NCBI RefSeq assembly: GCF_024585165.1
Contig: NZ_CP029008.1
Span: forward strand, 4,464,001-4,528,000
Origin: Bradyrhizobium sp. WBOS07
GTDB lineage: Bacteria > Pseudomonadota > Alphaproteobacteria > Rhizobiales > Xanthobacteraceae
Direction: 5' to 3'
Length of the DNA: 64,000 nt
A program made the position numbers and the translations under genes. The notes beneath the pieces were generated by a model, which was given only the letters and a program-made list of their open reading frames with translations, did no database searches and had not been told where the DNA came from. Position 1 is the first letter of the stretch; each line of letters begins with the position of its first letter. Below, piece after piece: positions 52,039 to 61,400 of this stretch.

Positions 52039-52151
52039 CCGGCACCTCTCATGGTCTTGTTTTGGTGCCGAAACATGCGCCGTTTCCGCCATGATGCGCA
52101 ATGGATCATCTGACGCGATGCGGCGTTATCGCCGGAACCGGAGGAGGAGCC

Positions 52152-52628
52152 ATGCCAGAGCTTGCAATATCCGCTGACAAAGTCGCCTTCATCATCGAGA
52201 AGGCGCGCGAATTCGACGTCAAGGAGGGCGATTCCGATCCGGATTCCGGCTCGAACCCGAGCGATGACGATGCGCTCGACGTTCTCGAGGACGACGGCTC
52301 CGATCCCGTCGTCCAGGAACTCGGCAGCTTCATGATCGCCTTGAACGAGGACGAGCAACTCGATCTCGTCGCGTTGACCTGGCTCGGTCGCGGCGACGGC
52401 ACGATCGACGATTGGGACGATCTACGCGCCCGCGCGGCGGAGGCCCGCACCGAATATCGCAGCCCGCGCCGCGAAACGGTGCACTATCTGCTCGGCGAGC
52501 CCATGCTCGGCGATCTGCTCGCCGACGGGCTCGATGCATTCGGCATCGACTGGAGCGACGAGCGCACCACGGCGGATTCGTCCGGCCCCAGCCAGCAGGA
52601 CGAGGACGAGCCAACCAAGCAGCGGTGA
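52152..52628 (+). CDS. DUF3775 family protein
   Basis: A 158-residue acidic protein with GGAGGAG directly before ATG 52152. The pattern LAISADKVAFIIEKAREFDV, DPVVQELGSFMIALNEDEQL and DLVALTWLGRGDGTIDDWDD with EYLLGEPMLGDLLADGL-like end (HYLLGEPMLGDLLADGLDAF) matches DUF3775, an uncharacterised alphaproteobacterial family. An aspartate-rich segment (GDSDPDSGSNPSDDDALD) and a hydrophilic tail (SQQDEDEPTKQR) are notable. It is soluble, with no signal peptide. It is divergent from the broken MBL gene and separated from the next gene by a family A repeat. Confidence 0.83.
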   Translation: MPELAISADKVAFIIEKAREFDVKEGDSDPDSGSNPSDDDALDVLEDDGSDPVVQELGSFMIALNEDEQLDLVALTWLGRGDGTIDDWDDLRARAAEARTEYRSPRRETVHYLLGEPMLGDLLADGLDAFGIDWSDERTTADSSGPSQQDEDEPTKQR

Positions 52629-52674
52629 GCTTCTAGGCTCGTACGGAAAGAGCCAACGACGGTCTGCGCAGGAC

Positions 52675-52764
52675 CGTCATGCCCGGGCTTGTCCCGGGCA
52701 TCCACGTTCTACGTGCTCTGCGGCAAGTCGTGGATGGCCGGGACAAGCCCGGCCATGACGACGT
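52675..52764. repeat. Interspersed inverted repeat, family A
   Basis: GTCATGCCCGGGCTTGTCCC...GGGCATCCACG pairs with CGTGGATGGCCGGGACAAG...CCCGGCCATGACG. It is the second copy of the element at 4061-4142 and lies between the convergent DUF3775 and SDR genes. Confidence 0.78.
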
Positions 52765-52791
52765 GGATGCTTCGGCGGCCTACAACAGCAA

Positions 52792-53574
52792 CTACAGCGT
52801 CCCCGGGAACGCGCCGCCGTCCAGCAGGATGTTCTGGCCGGTGATGAAGCCGGCCTTGGCGCCGCACAGGAAGGCGCAGGCATAGCCGAACTCGTCGGGC
52901 TGGCCGAAGCGGCCGGCGGGATTGAGCTTGGCGCGCTCGGCCAGGATCTGCTGCGGCGTGACGCCACGCTTGTCGGCTTCGCCCTTCGCAGTGCTGGTCA
53001 GGCGGTCGGTCTCGAACGGGCCCGGCAACAGGCCGTTGATGGTGACGTTGTTGATCACCGTCTTGCGCGACAGGCCGGCGATGAAGCCGGTGAGGCCGGC
53101 GCGCGCGCCGTTGGAGAGGCCGAGGATGTCGATCGGCGCCTTCACCGCGGCCGAGGTGATGTTGACGATGCGGCCGAACTTACGCGCCATCATGCCGTCC
53201 ACGGTCGCCTTGATCAACTCGATCGGGGTCAGCATGTTGGCGTCGATCGCCTTGATCCAGTCGTCGCGGGTCCAGTTGCGGAAATCGCCGGGCGGCGGGC
53301 CGCCGGCATTGTTGATCAGGATGTCGGGCTCCGGGCATGCCTTCAGCACGGCCTCGCGGCCAGCCGGCGTCGTGATGTCGCCGACGATCTCGGTCACCGT
53401 GACCTCGGGATAGGCCTTGCGGATCTCGTCGGCCGTCTTCTTCAGCGCCTCGGCGCCGCGCGCGGTCAGCGTGACGTGAACGCCGGCATCCGCCAGCGAG
53501 ATGGCGCAGGCACGGCCGAGGCCCTTGCTGGATGCGCAGACGATGGCGCGGCGGCCTTTGATCCCAAGATCCAC
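52792..53574 (-). CDS. SDR family protein without the canonical YxxxK (BKR-like)
   Basis: A 260-residue SDR-fold protein starting at GTG 53574 (VDLGIKGRRAIVCASSKGLG), with GGGAG seven bases upstream. The cofactor loop ASSKGLGRACAISLADAG is near-canonical and the NNAGGPPPGDF segment is present. The catalytic block is NITSAAVKAPIDILGLSNGA, then RAGLTGFIAGLSRK, in which the place of Tyr-x-x-x-Lys is occupied by Leu-Ser-Asn-Gly-Ala-Arg. This matches a known group of 3-ketoacyl-reductase-like SDRs that lack a perfect catalytic tetrad. Its reaction, if any, is unknown. It converges with DUF3775. Confidence 0.85.
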   Translation of the reverse strand: MDLGIKGRRAIVCASSKGLGRACAISLADAGVHVTLTARGAEALKKTADEIRKAYPEVTVTEIVGDITTPAGREAVLKACPEPDILINNAGGPPPGDFRNWTRDDWIKAIDANMLTPIELIKATVDGMMARKFGRIVNITSAAVKAPIDILGLSNGARAGLTGFIAGLSRKTVINNVTINGLLPGPFETDRLTSTAKGEADKRGVTPQQILAERAKLNPAGRFGQPDEFGYACAFLCGAKAGFITGQNILLDGGAFPGTL

Positions 53575-53704
53575 TGTTTCACTCCCGTAAATGTCAGGCA
53601 GGTTTTGGATAGCGGACACTTTAACCAATCGTGGCGCCGCTGATAAGGCACGGGCTCGCACCAAAATGCATGCGCCCGGCGCCAGCGATGCAAATGCGCC
53701 GACC

Positions 53705-53753
53705 GAGCATGATCCGGAAAAGTGTGTAGCGGTTTTCCGAAAAGATCATGCTC
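53705..53753. repeat. GAGCATGATC palindromic repeat (family J)
   Basis: GAGCATGATCCGGAAAAGTG...GGTTTTCCG...GATCATGCTC. It is the inverted-orientation copy of the element at 5176-5224, with a slightly different centre. Confidence 0.8.
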
Positions 53754-53761
53754 AAGGAAAT

Positions 53762-53794
53762 GATCTAGAGCGCGATCATATCGCGCTCTAGATC
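53762..53794. repeat. 15-base-pair palindrome carrying the cvpA stop codon
   Basis: GATCTAGAGCGCGAT and ATCGCGCTCTAGATC are perfect complements separated by three bases. The CTA at 53788-53790 is the TAG stop of the cvpA gene, so the right arm encodes its last codons. It probably folds at the 3' end of the cvpA transcript. Confidence 0.85.
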
Positions 53795-54300
53795 CGCCGT
53801 TCCTGCTTGATGCGGTCGATCGCGGACGCGGCCTCAGGCGGCAGCGATTTGAAGCCCATCTGCCCGGCCATCGAGAACAACGGCCGCAGATGCGAGCCGG
53901 CCAGAAACGGCGGCTGGCGATTGGCCGGCACGATCTGGTCGAACACCAGGACCAAAGTGGTGGCGACGAGGCCGACCCTGACGGCGCCGAGCGCGGCGCC
54001 CCCGAGCCGGTCTCCGAGGCCGGCCTCGCCGATGGTGTCGTTCAGCGCGATGCGGCCGATATGCCCGAACAGCATGCCGACCACGACGAAGATGCCGAAG
54101 AACCAGATCCAGTTCTGCAGCAGCGGCGAATTCGGGTTGCCTGCGATCTGCGGCGCGATCAGCGGCATCAGCGAGACCGCGATCGGCGCGGCGAGGAGAT
54201 AGGCGAGGATGGTCATGGCGCTGCGCAGCAGGCCGGTCCTGAACCCGAAGCCGACCGCGACGGCGAGCGCGGCGTAGACGGCGAGATCGAAACTGTTCAT
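53788..54300 (-). CDS. CvpA family membrane protein
   Basis: A 170-residue protein starting at ATG 54300 (MNSFDLAVYAALAVAVGFGF). Four hydrophobic segments are visible: the N-terminus, LLRSAMTILAYLLAAPIAVS, WIWFFGIFVVVGMLFGHI and ALGAVRVGLVATTLVLVFDQ. RTGLLRS and LGDRLGGAALGAVRVGL are typical of CvpA (colicin V production) proteins, inner-membrane proteins of uncertain role that affect envelope stress resistance. Its stop codon is in a strong palindrome. A start at 54327 is possible but has no better ribosome-binding site. In many genomes cvpA is next to purF or radA; that is not seen here. Confidence 0.82.
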   Translation of the reverse strand: MNSFDLAVYAALAVAVGFGFRTGLLRSAMTILAYLLAAPIAVSLMPLIAPQIAGNPNSPLLQNWIWFFGIFVVVGMLFGHIGRIALNDTIGEAGLGDRLGGAALGAVRVGLVATTLVLVFDQIVPANRQPPFLAGSHLRPLFSMAGQMGFKSLPPEAASAIDRIKQERRI

Positions 54301-54431
54301 GCGCGCAACCCTGCCTTGACGGAGCAAGTGAACGCAAGTCCGATCATTCCGGTTTCAGATCGCTAAAATCGTCTGTATTTTTGGCCAGCGCTACGCGCAG
54401 GAACCCGCCGCACTGCAAATGGATTCACTCC

Positions 54432-54590
54432 GTTGTCGTCCCGGACAAGCGCGCCCTCAGGCGCGCGCAGATCCGGGACCCATAACCACAGGACGTGATT
54501 TGGCGAAGACTCGGAGTTGCCATCGCGTCCCACACTTCTCTCTGTGGTTATGAGTCCCCGCGCTCGCGGGGACGACAGCGGAAGATGACG
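54432..54590. repeat. Interspersed inverted repeat, family I
   Basis: TTGTCGTCCCGGACAAGCGC...GATCCGGGACCCATAACCAC pairs with GTGGTTATGAGTCCCCGCGC...TCGCGGGGACGACAGC. Inner arms CCATAACCACAG and CTGTGGTTATG are perfect. It fills most of the 305-base gap between cvpA and the GMC gene. Confidence 0.72.
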
Positions 54591-54605
54591 CGGCGACATC
54601 GTCCC

Positions 54606-56204
54606 TCAACTCGTCCGCATCTCCGCCCGGATCATGTCCGCCGCCTTCTCCCCGATCATGATGGTCGGCGCATTGGTGTTGCCGCCGATCAGGGTCGGCA
54701 TGATCGAGGCGTCGACGATGCGCAATCGCTCGACGCCGTGCACCTTCAGCGCCGGATCGACCACGGCCATCGCATCCGTCCCCATCTTGCAGGTGCCGAC
54801 GGGGTGATAGACGGTGTCGACGCGCTGGCGCAGGATGGCGCGGATGTCGTCGTCGGTCTTCACGTTCGCCGTGAACATGTCGTGCTTCTGCAGCGCGCGC
54901 AGCGCCGGCGTCTCCATCAGCCGCCGCGTGGTCTTGAAGCCAGCGACCAGGGTCTCCAGATCGTCGTCCTCGCCGAGAAAGTTCGGATCGATCATGGGAG
55001 CTGCGAGCGGGTCGGCGCTTTTCAGCCAGACGCTGCCGCGGCTCTTCGGCCTGAGCAGGCAGACATGGCATGAGAAACCCGCCTGCTTGTGCTTCTTGCG
55101 GCCATGGTCGTCGAGCATCGCGATGACGAAGTGCAGCTGGATGTCCGGCACGTCGAGGTCGGGCCGGGTCTTCAGGAAGCCGCCGCACTCGGCGAAATTG
55201 GTGGTGATCAGGCCGCGCCGTTCGCGGCGGTATTGCCGGACGGCGCGGAGCAGGGACGGCAGCCGGCCGAGCGAAGCGTGAACGAAATGCGGATAGTCGG
55301 AGGCGTAGACGAACACGAAATCCGGATGGTCCTGCAGATTGCGCCCGACGCCCGGCAGATGATGCACGACGCCGATGCCGTGCGCGGCGAGCGCATCGCC
55401 GTCGCCGATCCCCGACAGCATCAGCAATTGCGGGGACTGGAAGGCGCCGGAGGCGATGATCACCTCGCGGCGGGCGCGCAGCTGCTTTGTCTGCCTGCCC
55501 TGCACATATTCGACGCCGACCGCGCGGTTGCCTTCGAACAGGATCTTCGTGGCGTGCGCGCCGGTCTCGACGCGCAGATTCGCGCGTTTGCCCATGTGGG
55601 GCTGCACATAGGCGCGCGCCGCGCTCCAGCGCTCGCCGTTGTGCTGCGTCGCCTGGTAGCTGCCGAGGCCTTCATGGTCCTCGCCATTGAAGTCCTCGCG
55701 GATGCGAAACTGCGCCTCGCGCGCGGCCTGATGGAAGACCTCGTGGATCGGATTGTCCGAGCGCAGCCTGTTGACATGCAGCGGGCCGCCCTTGCCATGA
55801 TACTCGCCGTCGAAGTCGGAATTGTCCTCCGAGCGCTTGAAATAGGGCAGCACGTCGGCATACGACCAGCCGGCATTGCCGAGCGAGGCCCAATGGTCGT
55901 AGTCCCGCTTGTGGCCGCGGATGTAGACCATGGCGTTGATCGCCGAGGAGCCGCCGAGGCCCTTGCCGCGCGGCTGATATCCGATGCGGCCGTTTAATCC
56001 CTTCTGCGGCACGGTATCGAAGGCCCAGTTGGCTGGGCTGTATGGCAGGGCGAGCCCGAACGGCGTGGTGATCCGCCAATTGTCGTTGCGTCCGCCGGCA
56101 TCGAGCAGCGCGACGGATGTCCCCGAATCCTCCGACAGCCGCCCCGCGACGGTGCAGCCGCCCGAGCCCGCGCCCACGACGATGAAATCGAATGTGTCAG
56201 TCAC
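54606..56204 (-). CDS. GMC-family FAD oxidoreductase (choline dehydrogenase-like)
   Basis: A 532-residue paralogue of the GMC enzyme at 5224. GTG 56204 (VTDTFDFIVVGAGSGGCTVA) is preceded by AGGGGGA; the frame open to 56480 includes a repeat. Motifs: GAGSGG with LLDAGG, GGSSAINAMVYIRGHKRDYD, IIASGAFQSPQLLMLSGIGD, and the C-terminal VYHPVGTCKMGTDAMAVVDP and GNTNAPTIMIGEKAADMIRA. The His of YHPVGTC and the Asn of GNTNAP are the expected active-site residues. It is upstream-adjacent to an aldehyde dehydrogenase on the same strand, which suggests alcohol to aldehyde to acid oxidation, perhaps of a cinnamyl or aromatic alcohol (inference). The two genes are separated by a family F repeat. Confidence 0.88.
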   Translation of the reverse strand: MTDTFDFIVVGAGSGGCTVAGRLSEDSGTSVALLDAGGRNDNWRITTPFGLALPYSPANWAFDTVPQKGLNGRIGYQPRGKGLGGSSAINAMVYIRGHKRDYDHWASLGNAGWSYADVLPYFKRSEDNSDFDGEYHGKGGPLHVNRLRSDNPIHEVFHQAAREAQFRIREDFNGEDHEGLGSYQATQHNGERWSAARAYVQPHMGKRANLRVETGAHATKILFEGNRAVGVEYVQGRQTKQLRARREVIIASGAFQSPQLLMLSGIGDGDALAAHGIGVVHHLPGVGRNLQDHPDFVFVYASDYPHFVHASLGRLPSLLRAVRQYRRERRGLITTNFAECGGFLKTRPDLDVPDIQLHFVIAMLDDHGRKKHKQAGFSCHVCLLRPKSRGSVWLKSADPLAAPMIDPNFLGEDDDLETLVAGFKTTRRLMETPALRALQKHDMFTANVKTDDDIRAILRQRVDTVYHPVGTCKMGTDAMAVVDPALKVHGVERLRIVDASIMPTLIGGNTNAPTIMIGEKAADMIRAEMRTS

Positions 56205-56223
56205 TTGTTTCCCCCTGTCTCTC

Positions 56224-56341
56224 GTCATTCCGGGGCGCGCGGAGCGCGAGCCCGGAATCCATTGATCCGCATGACGTGATGCGAAATGGATTCTCATGTG
56301 CGCAATTGCGCACCATAGTTCGCTTCGCGCCCCGGAATGAC
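56224..56341. repeat. Interspersed inverted repeat, family F
   Basis: GTCATTCCGGGGCGCGCGG...AGCCCGGAATCCATTG pairs with AAATGGATTCTCATGTGCGC...CGCGCCCCGGAATGAC. It is the second copy of the element at 35705-35827. Confidence 0.82.
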
Positions 56342-56347
56342 TGATAC

Positions 56348-57781
56348 CTACGACATGAACCGCATCAGCTTCTCCAACCGCGCGATCTTGCCGCCATAGG
56401 GCGGATAGAGGTCGGCGAGGCGGTTGAACTTGGAGCGATAGAACACCGGCTTCAGCTTGCTGAAGGTGCGAAAGCCCCATTCGCCGTGATAGGCCCCGGT
56501 GCCGGACGCGCCGACGCCGCCCATCGGCTGGTTGACTTGCGTGAAGTGGAACAGGCAGTCGTTGATGGTGACGCCGCCGGAGACAGTGCGCGCCAGCACC
56601 TCGTCGCGCGCGCCGCCGTCCTTGCCGAACCAGTACAGCGCCAGCGGCCGGTCGCGATGGTTGATGAAGGCGATGGCATCGGCGGAATCGCGAATGCCGA
56701 GAATAGGGAGCACCGGCCCAAAGATCTCCTCCTGCATCACCGCCATCGCTGCGGTCGCGCCGACGATCAGCGTCGGCGGGAATTTGCGGTGCGCCTTCCA
56801 GTTCGGATCGTCCGCCATCGCCGGCTGCAGGATTTTTGCGCCGCGCTGCGCCGCATCGGCGACCAGGCTTTCGAGCCGTGCATAGTGTCGGTCCGAGATG
56901 ATCGAGGTGTAGTCCTTGTTGGAAGGATCGGTGCCGAACATCCGCCGCATCTGGGCCCGCACCTTCTCGGCAAAGGCCTGCAGCGATGGCTCCGGCACCA
57001 GCACGTAATCCGGCGCGATGCAGGTCTGTCCCGCATTGAGCAGCTTGCCGTAGGCGATGCGCTCGGCTGCTTCATCGAGGTCGGCCGAGGCGTCGACGAT
57101 CGCCGGCGACTTGCCGCCGAGCTCGAGCGTGACAGGCGTCAGGTTGCGCCCCGCGGCCTCCGCGACCAGCCGCCCGACCCTGGTCGAGCCGGTGAAGACG
57201 AGGTGATCGAACGGCAGGCGCGCAAAGCCTTGCGCGATCTCGCCCTCGATGCCGGTGACGAGCAACTCGGTCGCATCGAACCTCGCGGCGATCGTCTGCT
57301 TCAGCAGGGCTGCGAAGTGCGGCGTCAGCTCGCTCGGCTTGATCAGCACGCGGTTGCCGGCGGCGAGCGCGCCGATCGCGGGCGCGAGCGTGAGCTGGAG
57401 CGGATAATTCCAGGGCGCGATGATGCCGACGACGCCGAGCGGCTGCGGCATCAGCCGGTTGCGGGCGGGGAGGAATTGCAGCGCGGTCGCGACCCGCTGC
57501 GGCGCCATCCAGGCCTTCAGGTGCTTGGTGGCGTGCCGGATCTCGGAGAACAGCAGCATGGTCTCGGCGATGGTCGTCTCGACCGCCGAGCGGTGGCCGA
57601 AATCGGCCGAGATCGCCTGCCGGAAGCGCTCCTCGTTGTCGGCGACGACGGCGCGCAGCCGCGCCAGCCGGTCGAGCCGCTCGGCAAGGCCTGGCGCGGG
57701 CTCGTCCCGCGACCGCGCGACCATGGCGTGGAAGGCCTCTTCCAGAGCCCGCAGCGGGGCGCTCGTCAGGGATTTGTCCAC
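56348..57781 (-). CDS. Coniferyl-aldehyde-type aldehyde dehydrogenase
   Basis: A 477-residue NAD(P)-dependent aldehyde dehydrogenase. GTG 57781 gives VDKSLTSAPLRALEEAFHAM. The cofactor block is VVGIIAPWNYPLQLTLAPAI, then AGNRVLIKPSELTPH; the Glu is in VTLELGGKSPAIVDASADLD, and the catalytic Cys in LNAGQTCIAPDYVLVPE. The end MGGVGASGTGAYHGEWGFRT, then FSKLKPVFYRSKFN, is typical of the coniferyl aldehyde dehydrogenase branch, which oxidises coniferyl and related aldehydes to acids in lignin-derived phenolic metabolism. It shares its strand with the GMC enzyme and lies upstream of it. Other medium-chain aldehydes are possible substrates. Confidence 0.85.
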   Translation of the reverse strand: MDKSLTSAPLRALEEAFHAMVARSRDEPAPGLAERLDRLARLRAVVADNEERFRQAISADFGHRSAVETTIAETMLLFSEIRHATKHLKAWMAPQRVATALQFLPARNRLMPQPLGVVGIIAPWNYPLQLTLAPAIGALAAGNRVLIKPSELTPHFAALLKQTIAARFDATELLVTGIEGEIAQGFARLPFDHLVFTGSTRVGRLVAEAAGRNLTPVTLELGGKSPAIVDASADLDEAAERIAYGKLLNAGQTCIAPDYVLVPEPSLQAFAEKVRAQMRRMFGTDPSNKDYTSIISDRHYARLESLVADAAQRGAKILQPAMADDPNWKAHRKFPPTLIVGATAAMAVMQEEIFGPVLPILGIRDSADAIAFINHRDRPLALYWFGKDGGARDEVLARTVSGGVTINDCLFHFTQVNQPMGGVGASGTGAYHGEWGFRTFSKLKPVFYRSKFNRLADLYPPYGGKIARLEKLMRFMS

Positions 57782-58090
57782 GGCGTTCCTCCCTTCAGCT
57801 GCGTTTCAGCTGAATCTTGTTGCCGCAAGCTGTCCCTTTGTGGAACTTCTGGCAAGACCTCAGGGAAAGCAGCGGAAATCGGTCGATTCCCCTGTCATAA
57901 AGTCGAAAAAAACGTCCCCGCAGCCCTTTCCAAAGCCGGCCCGCCTTGATACATACGCCCCGCACCCGATGGGCACTGCCCCGGGGTTGCCTTCCAAGGA
58001 AGCCTTTGGGACGGACTGGAAAAGCCACGCGAACAGCGCCGGCCTCAACCGACCGTCCCGGCATTTAACCGAAGGCATGCAAGTGTTTAA
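57782..58090. other. About 310-base region upstream of the initiator tRNA gene
   Basis: No convincing gene is seen. A minus-strand frame of about 70 codons at 57860-58078 has no family motif. The DNA is mixed in composition and presumably contains the promoters of the aldehyde dehydrogenase gene (leftward) and the tRNA gene (rightward). Confidence 0.5.
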
Positions 58091-58167
<77 letters not shown>

Positions 58168-58191
58168 AGATAAATGTTTGATCTCAAACTG

Positions 58192-58218
58192 AAAAAACCC
58201 GCCGGCGGCGGGTTTTTT
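58192..58218 (+). terminator. Intrinsic terminator after the tRNA gene
   Basis: CCCGCC and GGCGGG form a stem with a GGC loop, flanked by A6 on the left and T6 on the right. The A/T flank lets the stem extend to 12 pairs, so it works in either direction. Confidence 0.92.
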
Positions 58219-58430
58219 CATGCGTTGCCGATGCTTCCCGCGCATTATGATCCGTTATGCTTGAAAGCCCATTATTATCAGCATGTTATATCGATCCTGT
58301 CCTATCGGTTGCCGAGCGTTACAATTTTCTGCATGGCACATGAAATTTTGAAGGCGAAGTATCCTACGCGTTGATGACTTGGCGAGATCGGTCGCTACCC
58401 TATGTTTGGTGAAACAACCCTCCGCCTAAG
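58219..58430. other. AT-rich leader between tRNA terminator and the large NTPase gene
   Basis: This stretch is clearly richer in A and T than the rest of the window (for example ATTATTATCAGCATGTTATA) and contains no plausible gene; a 66-codon frame at 58174-58374 overlaps the terminator and resembles nothing. TTGAAA at 58261 followed by AT-rich sequence could be a promoter. It is probably island DNA supplying the promoter of the gene at 58431. Confidence 0.55.
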
Positions 58431-61400
58431 GTGCTCCCTTTCGTGTCAGGCTATGTCGACTTAAAGCGAAGCTTCGTGCCTGTTGCTGACGACGCGGAGC
58501 CGGAGCTTGCCATTGGCCACCTCTGGGGCCGCAAATACGGCGGTTGGCTGGATTGGCCTGACGTTCTCAATCACCCGCGTGTTGTTGTGCTTGCCGAAGC
58601 GCAAAGTGGCAAGACCGAGGAGTTCAAGAACACCACCGCCGAATTGCGTGATCGCGGTACTCCGGCCTTTTACGCGACGATCGAGCAACTCGCGGAAGGT
58701 CGCCTGAACCTCAGTCCCCCACAGCGAGCGCTCTTCGAGAGTTGGAAGGCTGGAGCAGAGCCGGGCTGGTTTTTCCTGGACTCTGTCGACGAGGCTCGGC
58801 TCAACCGCAAGAAATTTGACGATGCACTCCATTATCTGGCTGCGGAGATCGGCGCGGCCTTGGCCCGCGCAAGCATTCTTGTCTCCTGCCGTGTCAGCGA
58901 TTGGAAAGGCAAATCGGATCGTCAAACCATTCTCGATATTCTGCCGGTGCCGCCGCCTCCGCCAGCGCCCGCACCGCCACCGGCGGTCGATCCCGACGCC
59001 GCGCTCCTCGACCCAATTTTCGAGCGTGAGGAGCCGGAAAAACCCAAACGCACCGAAAAAGGTGAGAAGAAGAAGCCGGATGACTTGCTGGTTATCCGGC
59101 TGGTGCCGTTGACGGACGAGCAGCGGAAGGCGTTCGCGCTCGCGAAAGGCGTCCGCGACGTTGACGCATTCATGGCGGCGATTGATCGGCAGGGGTTGGA
59201 CGTGCTCGCCGAGCGCCCCGGCGATATGCTGGACCTCATTCAATACTGGGCCGATCACAACAAGTTCGGCACGTTGACGACGATGACCGAGGCGGCCATC
59301 GAGGCCAAGCTGCGTGAACCAGATCGGTACCGTCCCGATAATACCGATCTGGCGCCCGCGAAAGCGCGCGCGGGCGTCGAGCGTGTCGCAGCAGCATTGA
59401 CTCTGGCGAAGACATTCACGCTCATCGCGCCCGGGCAAGAGCCCGATCTGGGACTCGCCTCTGGAGCTCTTGATGCGGTAGAACTTCTCAATGATTGGAA
59501 CGTCGCCGAATCCAACGCCTTGCTCCGGCGCGGAATTTTCGCGCCATCGACTTACGGTCGGGTCCGCTTCCACCACCGTTCGACCCAGGAATATCTCACC
59601 GCTTGCTGGCTCAAACGGCTCCTCGACGGAGGATGCCCGCTGTCGGAAGTCTTCGGACTGATTTTCACTGAGCGCTACGGTGTCGAAACTGTAGCGCCTT
59701 CCCTGCGTGCCCCCGCCGCGTGGTTAGCCCATCACTATCCCGATATTCGCGATGAAATCATTCGCCGCGAGCCGCTCTTGCTGATCACCTATGGCGATCC
59801 TGCGGCCCTTTCGATCGAAAGCAAGACGGCGGTGCTGTTAAACCTCGCCCGCAAACATGCCGCGGGTGAGATCGCAGATGACAGTATCGATCGCCGTGCC
59901 TTGGGGATGTTCGCATCGCCGGATCTTTCCGATGCGATCCATGAGGCGTGGAAAATCAACTCCCGTGCGGACTTCCGGAACGATCTTATTCGCACCGTGC
60001 GCGAAGGGCGCATCGCGGGATGCACAGATCTTGCCGAAAAAATAGCGTGCGATGGTCAGCAAGCCGATCAATCACGCATCACGGCCGTAGATGCGTTGGT
60101 GGCCTGCGAAGCTGATGATGCCCTTCGCAGGGTCACGGCCGACTTGATGGGCGCTCCCGCCAAGGCCAGTCCGCGCCTTGCTGCCGGCTTCGCCAGAGCC
60201 CTGTTCCCGAGCTACCTCAATGTCGTCCAGCTCCTCACATTGATTGATAAGGCAAAGCCGCCGTCCTCAAGCTCGGCCGAAGGATTCGCCTACGCCATTG
60301 ACGAGCTCTGGCAGGCATGTCCAGCCACCGACAAACCGGCCTTGATCGCGGGGCTTGCAAAACTTTGCGCGCAGCCGCCATTTGTTCATGAGTACCGGCG
60401 GGTCGCGGCACGCCAAGGAGAGCTTTCGAGGCATCTTGGTAACATTGCCTTCGAAGCCGTATCCACATTAGGCGACCGTTCGCCGTCTCCCGATCTCATC
60501 GCGCTGCTGGCCGTTGTTGAGCGCGCTGAACGGCCTATTGGGCACGAGGGCGATGGGCCGGAACTCAATCTGCGCGTCAGGCAAAATCGGGCCTTGAACC
60601 GGGCCTTATTCTGGCATGACGCGGAAGAGGCTCGCAATGCCGGTCATACTGTCCAAGATCATTGGCAGGTGCATTTCGGCGGAACGCCATTGTGGGCACT
60701 GGAGAGCCCCGACCTCGAATGGCTTCGCGATGACTTGAAGAACAAGCCCTTGCAGGACGACCGGCGCGTTGCGCTCAGTGCCCTCGTGCAGTTGATCGGC
60801 TCACAACTGAAGACCGAGGCGCCCGCGCTGCGCAAGCTTATTGGTAAAGATCCCAAGCTGCGGGAGGACTTGAGGGCCTTCCTGCGGCCACGGCCTGTAA
60901 GTCCCGCCATTCGGCGTATGAACGAACGGTCGGCTAAGAACAAGACTGAAAAGGAAGCGCGCAAGGAGCGCGACAAGGCTACATGGCGCGATTTCCGCGA
61001 TAAACTTCAGGCGAATATCCCGGCACTCAGCGATCCTTCCACCGTCGTCGCCGGAACGGGATTCTGGGGCCTTCACAACCTCAGCCAATGGCTTCTCAAG
61101 AAGACGCGCGAGCAGGCTCCTTCCGCGATCCGCCAGTGGCGATTGCTGGAGCCAGCCTTCTCCAAGGAGATTGCGGAGGGTTATCGCGATGGCATGAAAG
61201 CGTTGTGGCGCGTGCAGCCGCCGGAGAAGCCCGTTCACGCGCCCGGTGGAGGGACCACCGTCAAGTGGATTACAATTTACGCTTATGCAGCCATCGGCTT
61301 GGAAGCCGCTGACAATCCGCGCTTCCCGGAGCCCCTTTCTGAAAGCGATGCGCGGCGCGCAATCCAGCACGTGTGCGCTTCCGAACAGGGCTACCCCGAT

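Noticed and set aside
58174..58374. A 66-codon frame right after the tRNA gene
   Set aside because: It runs through the tRNA terminator, has no ribosome-binding site and shows no protein-like pattern.
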